Below are positions 43,856-52,702 of a DNA stretch of 64,000 nucleotides, piece after piece. This stretch comes from Anaerolineaceae bacterium (GTDB taxonomy: Bacteria; Chloroflexota; Anaerolineae; Anaerolineales; Anaerolineaceae). The notes below the pieces were generated by a model. The model was not told where the DNA came from, ran no database searches, and saw nothing but the letters and a program-made list of their open reading frames with translations. A program made the position numbers and the translations under genes. Where the stretch lies: the NCBI GenBank assembly GCA_029975475.1, contig JARKPB010000008.1, forward strand, positions 1 to 64,000. Reading direction: 5' to 3'. Positions within the stretch are counted from its first letter, which is position 1; each line of letters begins with the position of its first letter.

Positions 43856-44611
43856 TTATTTTGAGGTACAGCCCATTTCCACAGAGATTTTGCGCGCAGT
43901 TTCCAGCAGCGCGGCTTTAATCTGGGGTAAATTTTCCCGAACCCGGTCAACCGGTCCGCTCACGGTGACCGCAGCCTCGACTTTGCCGTCGAAGTTGTAA
44001 ATCGGGGCGGCCACGCAATAGGCGCCAATGACAAATTCTTCTCGATCTTCTGCCCATCCCTGGCGCCGGACGATCTCAACTTCGGCTTTGATTTTTTCTG
44101 GATCCACAATGGAATTGGGCGTGCGCGCCTGAAAGCAGCTTTCCTGCGCCATGCGGTCAATGTCCTGCGCGCTGACTTCCATCAGCAGGACTTTGCCAAT
44201 GGCTGTGCAGTTATACGGGCGGTCGACCCCCAGGTTGGCATCCATGCGGATGGGGTGGTTGCTGACCACTTTGTCAATATACACCGCATAATTTCCCCTT
44301 CGGATGGCGAGAAACACCGTTTCTCCGGTAATTTCGCTGAGGTCTTCGAGATAGGGCCGGGCAACCTGACGGATATCCAGCCTTGCCAGCGCGGCAAATC
44401 CCAGGCGGATGGCTTCAGGTCCGAGGTGATAGCGGTCGGTAACGCCGTCTTTGATCACGAAGCCCTGTTCAAAGAGCGAACCGACCAGTTTTTGAACCGT
44501 CGCCGGGCTGTAACCCAGCGCACGGCTGGCTTCACGAATGCTGAGGCCATCCTCCTTTTCGATGATATATCTCAATAAAACCAGTGTCCTTTCACCCGCG
44601 AGACTGTTCAT
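43856..44611 (-). CDS. IclR-family transcription regulator
   Basis: This 251-residue protein has a winged HTH (about 5-65; LSIREASRALGYSPATVQKLV) and the IclR effector domain (PYNCTAIGKVLLME, GAYCVAAPIYNFDGKVEAAV). It probably controls the operon it belongs to, through sites near 50879-50914. GGAGG three bases before ATG 44611 supports the start, which lies 20 bases inside the upstream lactonase-like gene. Confidence 0.9.
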   Translation of the reverse strand: MNSLAGERTLVLLRYIIEKEDGLSIREASRALGYSPATVQKLVGSLFEQGFVIKDGVTDRYHLGPEAIRLGFAALARLDIRQVARPYLEDLSEITGETVFLAIRRGNYAVYIDKVVSNHPIRMDANLGVDRPYNCTAIGKVLLMEVSAQDIDRMAQESCFQARTPNSIVDPEKIKAEVEIVRRQGWAEDREEFVIGAYCVAAPIYNFDGKVEAAVTVSGPVDRVRENLPQIKAALLETARKISVEMGCTSK

Positions 44612-46685
44612 ATTCCTCCTGAGTATGAAAACCTGAATTTAGATACAGCGTTTTCATATTAGTGTCAGCCGGGTGGGCTGTCAAGCCGCAGTCGATTGTA
44701 AAAACCGCATACGGGCTGGCGAGGAATTTCATCTGGGCGGTTCCATTTTCGCAGGGGATTTTCTGTAACCGCCAGGTCTCTGGATATTTCATCGCGAATA
44801 CCACGCTGGATTCATCCAGGCAGCGGAAGGATTGAAGCGGTTGGTTTAACTTAAGGAAAAATTCAAGCGGTTCCTCAGTCAGGTTGGCGGCCAGTATGCG
44901 GGTCTGACGGCCTTTCTGCAGCCCCAGGGCGAGCAGCCTGCCGGGGTGACTGGAGTGAACCGGGTGAACGCTGACGCCGGCATACTCGCCGATATCCGCA
45001 AAGATGTGATACAGAGGATAAACGCACTCAGGGAAGGAAGCGAATTGTTCAGGATTCGGCGAGCCGGTTTTTGTTTCCAGAACTCCCCGCCAGCCCGCGG
45101 TTTCGTAGCAGGTCAGGCTGCTGACCTGACTCTCGATCAAGTATTTCAGGCTGCCCAGCGTCCAGCACGCGCCGAATAGGGAAGCCTGCCTGGGATCGAC
45201 GCTGGAGGGCAGTTCTTCCGCCGCGGAAGGGAACGGGGTGAAGGTGAGCGGATTGATTTGCGGCTTCAACGTGATGGGGGTGACCGCGAGCGGGAGGTTT
45301 CCAGACCAACCCCGCGCGCTTCGTACCATTTTCCCCACCGCCGGGAGGGATTCCATCAGCGACAGACTGTCGCTGGTATGGACCTGCGGATTTAAGGCAT
45401 AAGCAACCATATCGGCAATGGAACAAATGCTGCGGTCGCGGTTCAGGTCAGCGTAGCTGGTTCTGCCGCCGCCGCCGACCGGAACGGCCGGATAGATTTT
45501 CTTTAAAACTGGACTGACGCGTTTAAGCAGCCTGATCGGGGTGACGCGGTCATGATCGGAAAATACGAGAAAATGACTGATTCGAGGATTTACGCGCTGA
45601 ATCGCCTGCTCAAGCACAGCGAGTTCATCGTCGAGCTGGTCGGAAAAGAAGCATGCTATTTCCAACGCGGAACGGACAGCCCTGGCCCGAGACCACGCGA
45701 ATTCAAGTTTCTGGCAGGCATCCGGGAGTGCCAGCTTCAGGTCCACCCGCAAATGGTGCAAACGAAGCTGGGTGAGGCGGTCTATCTGCAGGTCGGTCCA
45801 ATCTTCAGATTCGCCGTCTAAACCCAGGCCGATCGCGGGTAAGCGGCCGGTGACTTGTTCACCCACGGATAATACCGGGATGATCGGGTCGGTTTTCCGC
45901 GGTGTTCCGCCGCGCTTTGGTCCTTTCCATTCGATTTGGATCGACTGTTCAACCCGGGAGCCCTCCCGCATGGTTTTTGGGCGCGGCAGCCGCAGCGGTG
46001 TCGGATAAAGTTTGTAACTGGCGTCAGACCAGTTGCGCTGGTCTTCCATTTCGTAGAGATCCCCGTTCAGCTCAATTTTCAGCCACGCATGGGGGTCTAC
46101 CTGATAGGCAAAGGATTGAATATCCGTGAAGAGCGGACCGGGGGTGATGTCCTCCGGGAGGCTGGCGGAGACTGTATTCCCGCCGATGGTGCCCACCTGG
46201 CAGACGCGGCCGCCCGTTGCTTGGGTGGGGATCAGCACGCAAAAACCGATCCGATTGTACGGAAAGGTTGCAACCGCCGCGCCGTTCATTGATCCAGAGA
46301 TTTTGCCGGATGGGTCTCCGGCCAGCCTGGTATCCCAATCCAACTGGATCATCCCGCGGCGGCAGCTGGCCCGGTACTGGATGAAGAAGGAATGTTCTGA
46401 GCGGTTGATTTGCAAACCGCTGATCTCAACCGGAATTTCCCGCCAGTTTTCATCCCGCAGGGTGATAAAAATCTGCCGGATGATTTCGAAATCCTTCCAG
46501 CAAATGTTTCTCAGGCTTCCGGCGTGATATACCAGGGTTAACGGGCCTGCGCGCAGGTGGACTTTCTGGCTGGCGCTCTGTCCGCTGCCAAAAACGTACG
46601 GATTTGAATCCAGTCCGCCGGCCCGCGGCTGGAATACGACCTGCGCTGGCAGAGTCCGGGGATCGCTATTTGCTTTCGCTCTCAT
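44592..46685 (-). CDS. D-apionate lactonase-like protein
   Basis: This 697-residue protein has no signal peptide and three parts: a beta-rich N-terminal domain (about 1-260), a TIM-barrel-like middle (about 275-560) and a small beta C-terminal domain. The segment YEMEDQRNWSDASYKLYPTP and the layout remind me of D-apionate lactonase (ApnL), which opens apionolactone in D-apiose catabolism. This is recognition from memory. Alternatively it is a GH-like protein of unknown activity. ATG 46685 overlaps the upstream gene by 20 bases and lacks a strong ribosome site, so coupling is likely. A reading to 46739 is possible. Confidence 0.55.
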   Translation of the reverse strand: MRAKANSDPRTLPAQVVFQPRAGGLDSNPYVFGSGQSASQKVHLRAGPLTLVYHAGSLRNICWKDFEIIRQIFITLRDENWREIPVEISGLQINRSEHSFFIQYRASCRRGMIQLDWDTRLAGDPSGKISGSMNGAAVATFPYNRIGFCVLIPTQATGGRVCQVGTIGGNTVSASLPEDITPGPLFTDIQSFAYQVDPHAWLKIELNGDLYEMEDQRNWSDASYKLYPTPLRLPRPKTMREGSRVEQSIQIEWKGPKRGGTPRKTDPIIPVLSVGEQVTGRLPAIGLGLDGESEDWTDLQIDRLTQLRLHHLRVDLKLALPDACQKLEFAWSRARAVRSALEIACFFSDQLDDELAVLEQAIQRVNPRISHFLVFSDHDRVTPIRLLKRVSPVLKKIYPAVPVGGGGRTSYADLNRDRSICSIADMVAYALNPQVHTSDSLSLMESLPAVGKMVRSARGWSGNLPLAVTPITLKPQINPLTFTPFPSAAEELPSSVDPRQASLFGACWTLGSLKYLIESQVSSLTCYETAGWRGVLETKTGSPNPEQFASFPECVYPLYHIFADIGEYAGVSVHPVHSSHPGRLLALGLQKGRQTRILAANLTEEPLEFFLKLNQPLQSFRCLDESSVVFAMKYPETWRLQKIPCENGTAQMKFLASPYAVFTIDCGLTAHPADTNMKTLYLNSGFHTQEEYEQSRG

Positions 46686-47793
46686 AGAGGTACTCTGGCA
46701 GCCATCCAACCGCCGGGTCTCCCGGGACGCGGCTGGCATTCAACCAGGCCGCACACAGGGGGGAACTGGTCACGATTACCCGGGCGCCTAACTGGCGGGC
46801 GTAATGAAGTCTCTGGCGCGCGAGCCCCTGGGCGAGATCCGGATGTGTCAACCACAGACCGTCATCCGCGCCGCAAGACTTCGCCAGTCCGCGCGTCCAG
46901 ACCCCAAATACGGTTTGCGCGCCGGTTTGCCGGACCAGTTGACGGGGTAGTTCAAAAACTTGCCCGCTCCCGAACACGGCTTCATCAGAAACAGCCTGGG
47001 GCAGGATCGACAAATGAGAAGGAAGGCTATCGGCGAGGAGACAGGCCGGGCGGCTGTCATGAATCATGACGCAGTCCGTTTTCTTTGGGACGGGGATTGC
47101 GGAAGAAGCCAGGAACTGGTCAAGCGACATCACCCGAATCCCGGCCGGCAGCTCCACCTCCAGCTGCGGAAAAATTTTCAAAAGCGCCCATCCGGTTTCC
47201 GGGCCGTCATAGATGATTGTGTCTGCCTGACTCTGAACAATCCCGGCGGCGGTCTGAAGCGCCTGCTGGCGGGCGATTTCTCTCGCGCCGAGCGCGAAAG
47301 GCAGCGCGCCGCAGCGGGTTTCCCATATCCGCATCCGCGGCGCGCCGATTTTCTGGATGGTTTCCAGGGACCGCAGGTATTCCGGCCGCGTGATCTGCGC
47401 GAGTTCTCCGGCGAGCAGCAGCGCTTGATCGCCGGCTGCCGCGGGGGGATCCGAACGCGCTGAACGGTCCTGTTCGATGATTTGTTTAATCTGCGCCGGG
47501 GCCAGCCCGCGCTCCCAGACATCCGCGCGCGCGTCCAGCATGATCTGACTGACCGGGTGGTGGAAAATGTCAAAAACTTCGCTGATGCTGTCCAGAGTTG
47601 ATTGATACAGGATTTCAGCCTCACGCGGACCCCAGGATAAATATCCCTCCGCGATGCGCCAGAGCATCAACATCCTTGCCCGGGTGGTGTGGCTTTCCAG
47701 GTTAGTCAGGCCCGCCACTTCTCCGGCCGGTTTGACCATCGTCGAGAATCGAATTTCGTAGAGGGATGGTTTATGAATATCCAGGCGACTCAT
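46666..47793 (-). CDS. GlcF/CCG-domain-like partner of the FAD oxidase, lacking Fe-S cysteines
   Basis: This 375-residue protein lies directly after an FAD-linked oxidase gene, where a glycolate-oxidase-type iron-sulfur subunit would normally be. Its C-terminal part (about 320-360) keeps the outline of a CCG domain: SCGADDGLWLTHPDLAQG, then ARQLGARVIVTSSPLC. Most cysteines of the CCG motifs are replaced, and there is no 4Fe-4S ferredoxin segment (CxxCxxCxxxCP). It may act as a structural partner or a degenerate electron-transfer subunit. GGAGG eight bases before ATG 47793 supports the start. Confidence 0.55.
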   Translation of the reverse strand: MSRLDIHKPSLYEIRFSTMVKPAGEVAGLTNLESHTTRARMLMLWRIAEGYLSWGPREAEILYQSTLDSISEVFDIFHHPVSQIMLDARADVWERGLAPAQIKQIIEQDRSARSDPPAAAGDQALLLAGELAQITRPEYLRSLETIQKIGAPRMRIWETRCGALPFALGAREIARQQALQTAAGIVQSQADTIIYDGPETGWALLKIFPQLEVELPAGIRVMSLDQFLASSAIPVPKKTDCVMIHDSRPACLLADSLPSHLSILPQAVSDEAVFGSGQVFELPRQLVRQTGAQTVFGVWTRGLAKSCGADDGLWLTHPDLAQGLARQRLHYARQLGARVIVTSSPLCAAWLNASRVPGDPAVGWLPEYLYESESK

Positions 47794-47809
47794 TGGCGGT
47801 TCCTCCGGT

Positions 47810-49258
47810 TTATCTTGGCGCGCCGAAACCCATTTTTCCGGGGTTGAGGAGATTGTACGGATCGAGAATGTCCTTTAATCCCTCAAGCACCTGGAAAGCC
47901 GGGCCGTACTGCGCGCGAACATGGCGGGCGAGTTTAAGCCCGACACCGTGGTGTTCGTTGATCACCCCGCCGTTTTCCAGATTTACCCTGACGGCCAGAT
48001 CCCAGATTTCATCATGTAATGCCAGCGCCTGATCTGGATCGCGGGGAGGGTTTTCAATCACAAACCGGTCGTAGGCCATGACGCCCCAGGGGTACCAGTG
48101 AGAAAAATGCGCGTAGTAATAAAGGTCATACGCCCGGTATTTTTCTTCCAGGGTCTGTTTCTTGATCTGATACAGATTTTCGAGTTTGTCGAAAGTGGCC
48201 ACGGTGTCGAGGGTGCCGAACATCCAGGGGAATTCCAGGGCTTTGGGCGGGAAGTAAAAATCATAGCGGTGTTCCCACCACTGGCGGCCCAATTCCTCGC
48301 CCAGGTCCTGGCCGCCGGCATCCTGGCAGATTGCGTAAGCGTGTTTTTCCTGGGCGGCGACGACGTCCTTCCATCCATCAAAACCGATAACCATGTATGC
48401 CCCGTGGTCAATATCCGTTCCCAGGACATGCTTGATGGTTTTGATGGTTGAACGTTCGTCATACAGGCGAATGACCAGCGGTTGAAGCCGATCGAGCATG
48501 ATTCGCCGGCCCGCTTCCATCCCGGAATGTAAATCCGGAAAGAGGAATGAACGAAATGAGCGAGTTTCCGGCAATTTCTCGATGCGCATGGTGGCTTCGG
48601 TGATCACCCCGAAACAGCCTTCTGCCCCGACAAACAACTGTAAAATCCCCGGACCGGCAGCGTGATTGGGCACTGGCAGGGTCTGGATGATTTCACCGCC
48701 CGGCAGGACAACCTGAAGCGAGAGGACCATATCCTCGGCTTTTCCATATTTGGTGGAGACCGTGCCTGAGCCACGGCAGGCGAGGTACCCGCCGAGGGTG
48801 GCTGAATGGACGGAAGCGGGGTAGTGCGGCAGCGTCCAGCCGCGCGCGTTCAGCGCAGTTTCAAGGTCAAAGCCGTTAATCCCCGCCTGGGCGCGGACCG
48901 TGCCGGCGGTTTCGTTGATTTCCAGGATCTGGTTCATCCTTTTCAAATCCAGGATGATGCCGCCGTACATCGGCAGAATACCGCCCTGTGATCCAGAACC
49001 GCCGCCCCAGGGGGTCACGGGGATGTGGTAGCGGTTAGCCAGCTGCAGCACAGCGGATATTTCCGCGCTACTCGCGGGTTGAACTACCAGATCGGGTAGA
49101 GGCGGGACTTTTCCGCGGTCCAGAAGCATGCGCGGGACCCAGTAGGTATCTACCGCGTACCCAAGGCGGTCAGCTTCCTCTGTAAACACATGGGCAGATC
49201 CTACGCGGCTTTTGATTTCGTTGACAATCATCTGGAATTGTAAGGGCGTGGTGTGCAT
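47810..49258 (-). CDS. FAD-linked oxidase, GlcD/alkyl-DHAP-synthase-like
   Basis: This 482-residue protein is a VAO/PCMH-type flavoenzyme. The FAD-binding domain (about 40-230) shows PDLVVQPASSAEISAVL, PVTPWGGGSGSQGG and GTVRAQAGINGFDLE; the C-terminal cap ends in NGGVINEHHGVGLKLARH and DPYNLLNPGKMG, as in glycolate and D-lactate oxidases. It would oxidise a 2-hydroxy acid or a related alcohol. GGAGG four bases before ATG 49258 supports the start. The gene lies between an FGGY kinase and the CCG-like gene, so the hydroxy acid is likely a pathway intermediate. Confidence 0.85.
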   Translation of the reverse strand: MHTTPLQFQMIVNEIKSRVGSAHVFTEEADRLGYAVDTYWVPRMLLDRGKVPPLPDLVVQPASSAEISAVLQLANRYHIPVTPWGGGSGSQGGILPMYGGIILDLKRMNQILEINETAGTVRAQAGINGFDLETALNARGWTLPHYPASVHSATLGGYLACRGSGTVSTKYGKAEDMVLSLQVVLPGGEIIQTLPVPNHAAGPGILQLFVGAEGCFGVITEATMRIEKLPETRSFRSFLFPDLHSGMEAGRRIMLDRLQPLVIRLYDERSTIKTIKHVLGTDIDHGAYMVIGFDGWKDVVAAQEKHAYAICQDAGGQDLGEELGRQWWEHRYDFYFPPKALEFPWMFGTLDTVATFDKLENLYQIKKQTLEEKYRAYDLYYYAHFSHWYPWGVMAYDRFVIENPPRDPDQALALHDEIWDLAVRVNLENGGVINEHHGVGLKLARHVRAQYGPAFQVLEGLKDILDPYNLLNPGKMGFGAPR

Positions 49259-49268
49259 CCATCCTCCA

Positions 49269-50831
49269 TCAGGTCATCGGCACGGGCGCATCCGGTTGTT
49301 TTTCTTCAACCTGGCAGGCCGGTTGGCCGCGGTTGAGCTGACTCTCATAAGCGTTGAGTTGATGGGAAATCGTTTGGGCAGCCAGGTCGGCTTGCTGATA
49401 AATCGCGAAAAGCGTTTGATAGGTTTCCGCGTTGTCCGGTACGGGGAGAATTTCTTCCTCAAGATGAATCAAAGCTTCAATTTGGTCGGGATCTTGAGGA
49501 TAAAATCCAATTCCCATCCCGGTCAGTAAGGCTGTACCAAAAGCTGCGTCTTTTTCCACTGGAATCTTCACGCCGCGCTGCAGGCAATCCGCGATGATCT
49601 GCTTCCAGACTTTGCTGCGAACGCCCTGGCCGATCAACCGGATCTCGTTAAAAGGCAAACCCAAACTGGAAGCGTATTCCAGCGCGGAACGCAGGGCAAA
49701 CGCCACGCCTTCCATGACTGCGCGGGTCATGTGTCTGCGGTCGTGGCGCAGGGTCAGGCCGATGAAATTCGCGCGCAGCCGGTCATCCCAGAACGGTGCC
49801 CATTCGCCGCCAAGGTGCGGCTGGAATAGCAGGCCGTCGCTGCCGGGCGGAACCGTTTCGCAGGCCGCGCTCATCTCGTCATAAGCAGCATTGGCCCAGA
49901 GCGAATCGCGCAGCCAGCGAAAGGCGGTGGTGGCGAATTTGGTGGCGGTCCCCGGGTACCAGAGACCGTCAATCACGTGGCGGTAATTTAATAAGCGCGG
50001 ATGATTGGCAGGGGCGGTGGTGATACTGGTGATGCGCCCAACAGAAGCCAGTTTGACGGTCGCCTGCCCGGGTCGAAAAGCGCCAGCGCCGAATACTTCA
50101 GCCACGGTGTCTGTGGTGCCGGTGATCACGGGGGTTCCGGCTCGCAGACCGGTGAGGCGAGCGCCATTTTGATCAATGTAGCCAGCGATTGAGCGGGGAT
50201 TGACGACTTGCGGAAAGACATCCTCCGGCAGCTCCAGCGCGGCGGTGAAATCGCGGATCCAGGTGTTTTCGCAAGGATCAAACAACAACGTGCCGGCGGC
50301 ATCAATAAAATCGGTTACCCGGCTCGGGGCGACCGCATTGCGCACAAAATCCTTCTGACAAAGAATGAAGCGGATTCGATTCCAAACCGCGGGTTGATGG
50401 TGTTTAACCCACAGCAACTGCGGCCAGGTCCAGACCGGGGAGGGAGTGTTCCAGGTGCGCTGGAATACTTCTGAGCCCCAGTCTTTTTCGATCTCGGTGC
50501 ATTCGGCGGCGCTGCGCGTGTCGTAAAAAGTGATGCAGGGGCGAAGCGGCTGACCGTACTCATCCAGCAGGACAACGTTGTGGGTAACGCCGTCCAATCC
50601 GAGCGCCAGAATGTCCCGCGGATCCACCCCGGATTGAGCCAGGACTTTCTGAATGGTCCTGCCCAGAGCCGCCAGCCAGTCCTGGGGGTTTTGCTCGAAC
50701 CAGCCTGGGGCGGGCAGGATCAGCGGATACTCGTCGGTCGCGTGGGCCACAACCCGACCGTGTTGGTCGGTCAGGACGGTTTTACACCCGCCGGTGCCAA
50801 AGTCGCTCGCCAGGACGAATTGATTTTTCAT
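49269..50831 (-). CDS. FGGY-family kinase, xylulokinase-like
   Basis: This 520-residue protein has the FGGY phosphate loop SDFGTGGCKTVLTD at the N-terminus, the active-site region WDPxDW-like FEQNPQDWLAAL, and the C-terminal IRLIGQGVRSKVWKQIIAD signature. It resembles xylulokinases. Erythrulose, apulose and other ketose kinases also fall in this family. It is the first gene of the ten-gene operon, 76 bases after a predicted start site. No Shine-Dalgarno sequence is visible before ATG 50831, which is unusual here. Confidence 0.85.
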   Translation of the reverse strand: MKNQFVLASDFGTGGCKTVLTDQHGRVVAHATDEYPLILPAPGWFEQNPQDWLAALGRTIQKVLAQSGVDPRDILALGLDGVTHNVVLLDEYGQPLRPCITFYDTRSAAECTEIEKDWGSEVFQRTWNTPSPVWTWPQLLWVKHHQPAVWNRIRFILCQKDFVRNAVAPSRVTDFIDAAGTLLFDPCENTWIRDFTAALELPEDVFPQVVNPRSIAGYIDQNGARLTGLRAGTPVITGTTDTVAEVFGAGAFRPGQATVKLASVGRITSITTAPANHPRLLNYRHVIDGLWYPGTATKFATTAFRWLRDSLWANAAYDEMSAACETVPPGSDGLLFQPHLGGEWAPFWDDRLRANFIGLTLRHDRRHMTRAVMEGVAFALRSALEYASSLGLPFNEIRLIGQGVRSKVWKQIIADCLQRGVKIPVEKDAAFGTALLTGMGIGFYPQDPDQIEALIHLEEEILPVPDNAETYQTLFAIYQQADLAAQTISHQLNAYESQLNRGQPACQVEEKQPDAPVPMT

Positions 50832-50878
50832 TGAGCAAAAATTTTTGAAAGAAAGGAAGGGATCACGGCAAAAATATT

Positions 50879-50942
50879 AAACAATGTTATAAATTATTGG
50901 AAACACTGTTTACATTATAGGGCGATTTTAACCGTCTGTCAA
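50879..50942 (-). promoter_or_regulatory. Consensus promoter with two IclR-like sites
   Basis: On the minus strand TTGACA (50942-50937) and TATAAT (50919-50914) are separated by 17 bases, a full sigma-70 consensus. The imperfect palindrome TGGAAACACTGTTTACA (50898-50914) overlaps the transcription start. A related core, AAACAATGTT (50879-50888), repeats AAACACTGTT (50901-50910) exactly 22 bp away. Two sites on one DNA face over the start indicate repression, probably by the IclR protein encoded in the operon. Confidence 0.75.
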
Positions 50943-51069
50943 CTGGTTGGTGTAAATTGGTCCGTCCCGCTGCTGGATGTCATGGCGAATTCCTGATCCA
51001 GACGGGATCAGAATCGAGAACACCGGTCAAACGACGCGGTGCTCTGTTCACGCTGAAAGGGTTGGTAGA

Positions 51070-51849
51070 CTACAAGAGGGGATGACCCTGCGCGCGCAGC
51101 CTGCGGGCGTCTTCCCTTTTCGGGAAGGAAAAATAGGTGGCGCCGGCGGGATCAAGCGGCCGCGGACGCGCTTCCCCCTGTTCAATCTGGCGAATGGCAT
51201 CCAAAACCGCCTGGACCCCAATCTCTTTTGAACGGATCATGAGATCATGCAGCGAGTCGTTTGCGTAAATGGGCACACTGCGCTGGATCAAGATATCTCC
51301 GGCATCCAGTTTCTCCACCATATAGTGCACGGTAACCGCGGTTTCCTTTTCGCCGTTGACCATTGCCCAGAAATTGGGCATCATGCCCTGGTAGCGCGGC
51401 AGCGGGGCAGAATGCAGGTTGATGCAGCCGTAGCGGGGTAACTGCAGCAGCGCGGAACGGAAGATCTGGCTGGCTGCGATGGACACAATCAGGTCAGGCC
51501 GCACCGTTTCGGATAGAAACGCGATGGTTTCTTTGGCGTTGATTTTGGCAATATTGTAGAGCGGGATCTGATGCCGGCGGGCGACGTCCGCGGCAGAATA
51601 AGGCCTGGTGAGGGGGGCTATCCGGTTGATCAGATTCGCGGCTTTCGCCCATATAAAACGCGCCAGCAGGCGCAGGAAATCGAGCCACCCGTAAAACTCA
51701 TAAAGACGGCGGGCGGTTTGGGTCAATTTTTCGTTAAAAGCCGGCAGCACAATCAGCCCGACCAGATCATCTTTTCGCGCCGCGCAGATGGCTTCCAGCG
51801 CTGGCGGGAGGTAAAAGGGCTCATCCTGAGTAACAAGCACGATGCGCAT
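51070..51849 (-). CDS. Formyltransferase-family protein
   Basis: This 259-residue protein has the formyl-THF transferase fold: VRPDLIVSIAASQIF, then INLHSAPLPRYQGMMPNFWA with the catalytic His and the family's LPxYxG loop, and the downstream Asp-containing VHYMVEKLDAGDILIQ. It lacks the C-terminal domain of methionyl-tRNA formyltransferase and is more like enzymes that formylate amino sugars. ATG 51849 overlaps the upstream stop as TGATG, so it is coupled to a polysaccharide deacetylase gene. A deacetylated amino sugar might be its acceptor. Confidence 0.78.
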   Translation of the reverse strand: MRIVLVTQDEPFYLPPALEAICAARKDDLVGLIVLPAFNEKLTQTARRLYEFYGWLDFLRLLARFIWAKAANLINRIAPLTRPYSAADVARRHQIPLYNIAKINAKETIAFLSETVRPDLIVSIAASQIFRSALLQLPRYGCINLHSAPLPRYQGMMPNFWAMVNGEKETAVTVHYMVEKLDAGDILIQRSVPIYANDSLHDLMIRSKEIGVQAVLDAIRQIEQGEARPRPLDPAGATYFSFPKREDARRLRAQGHPLL

Positions 51850-52697
51850 CAATCCCGTCCTCCGTTATCAGTGTTCAATTGGGGTGCGAATACCTCTCGA
51901 AGAGGGGCAAACCGAAACTCTTTTAATAAACGGCGCAGGCGGCTCTCCGTGCGGTCCAGGTTGACGTAATGGCGGAATTTTGAGAGGGCTGACGCGTTCT
52001 CGACGCGGGGCTGCTCCGGGTCAAACTCCCAGGGGTGAAGATAGACCACCGCCGGGTTGCCCCCGGCGTTGATGCGGCGGATGGCGAAGCGCGTCAACCA
52101 GGCGGGGTAGAGGCGAAAATATCCGCCGCCCGCGACCGGGAGGTTCCAGCGGGCCAGGCGAAGGGTGCTGACGGGAAATTCCCACAGGCCGACCTCGGTG
52201 CGGTGAGCGAAGCGCTGCGCATCCGGGATGCCGTAACGGTCATGCGCGGCGAGAGGGAAAATGCTGGAATCGTAGCGCAGACCGTTCTTTTTCAAAATAT
52301 CCAAAGCCCACAACGATTGTTTGGTGATCGAAAAAGCCGGCGCGCGGAATCCCCAGACAGGGACGGATACCGCCCGCTGAATGGCGGAAAGGGATTTTTC
52401 CAGGTCGGCTTCAAATTCAGCGGGGGTCTGGCGGTAAATCAACTCATGCGCGTAGCCGTGGGTGGCGATCTCGTGACCGGCGGAAACGATCTCTTGCACC
52501 AGGGCCGGAAACCGTTCGGCTATCCAGCCCAGAATAAAAAACGTCGCTCTGGTATCGCAGTCGGAAAGAATTGACAGGACACGGCGGGTATTCTGGACGA
52601 CCCGCGGGGCGTATTTATCCCAGTCCGCGCGGCGGATGACTTTTTCAAAGGCGTGGACCTGAAAGTAATCTTCAACATCAATGGAGAGAGCATTCAT
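51849..52697 (-). CDS. Polysaccharide deacetylase with DUF3473-type C-terminus
   Basis: This 282-residue protein starts MNALSIDVEDYFQVHAFEK, the typical opening of the XrtA-associated deacetylase group, with catalytic Asp in DVEDY and metal ligands in THGYAHE. The C-terminal YLHPWEFDPEQPRV block is the DUF3473 motif. It removes N-acetyl groups from a glycan; no signal peptide is seen. ATG 52697 is chosen; the open frame to 52805 overlaps the glycosyltransferase gene. It follows that gene by five bases. Confidence 0.88.
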   Translation of the reverse strand: MNALSIDVEDYFQVHAFEKVIRRADWDKYAPRVVQNTRRVLSILSDCDTRATFFILGWIAERFPALVQEIVSAGHEIATHGYAHELIYRQTPAEFEADLEKSLSAIQRAVSVPVWGFRAPAFSITKQSLWALDILKKNGLRYDSSIFPLAAHDRYGIPDAQRFAHRTEVGLWEFPVSTLRLARWNLPVAGGGYFRLYPAWLTRFAIRRINAGGNPAVVYLHPWEFDPEQPRVENASALSKFRHYVNLDRTESRLRRLLKEFRFAPLREVFAPQLNTDNGGRD

Positions 52698-52702
52698 CAG
52701 CG

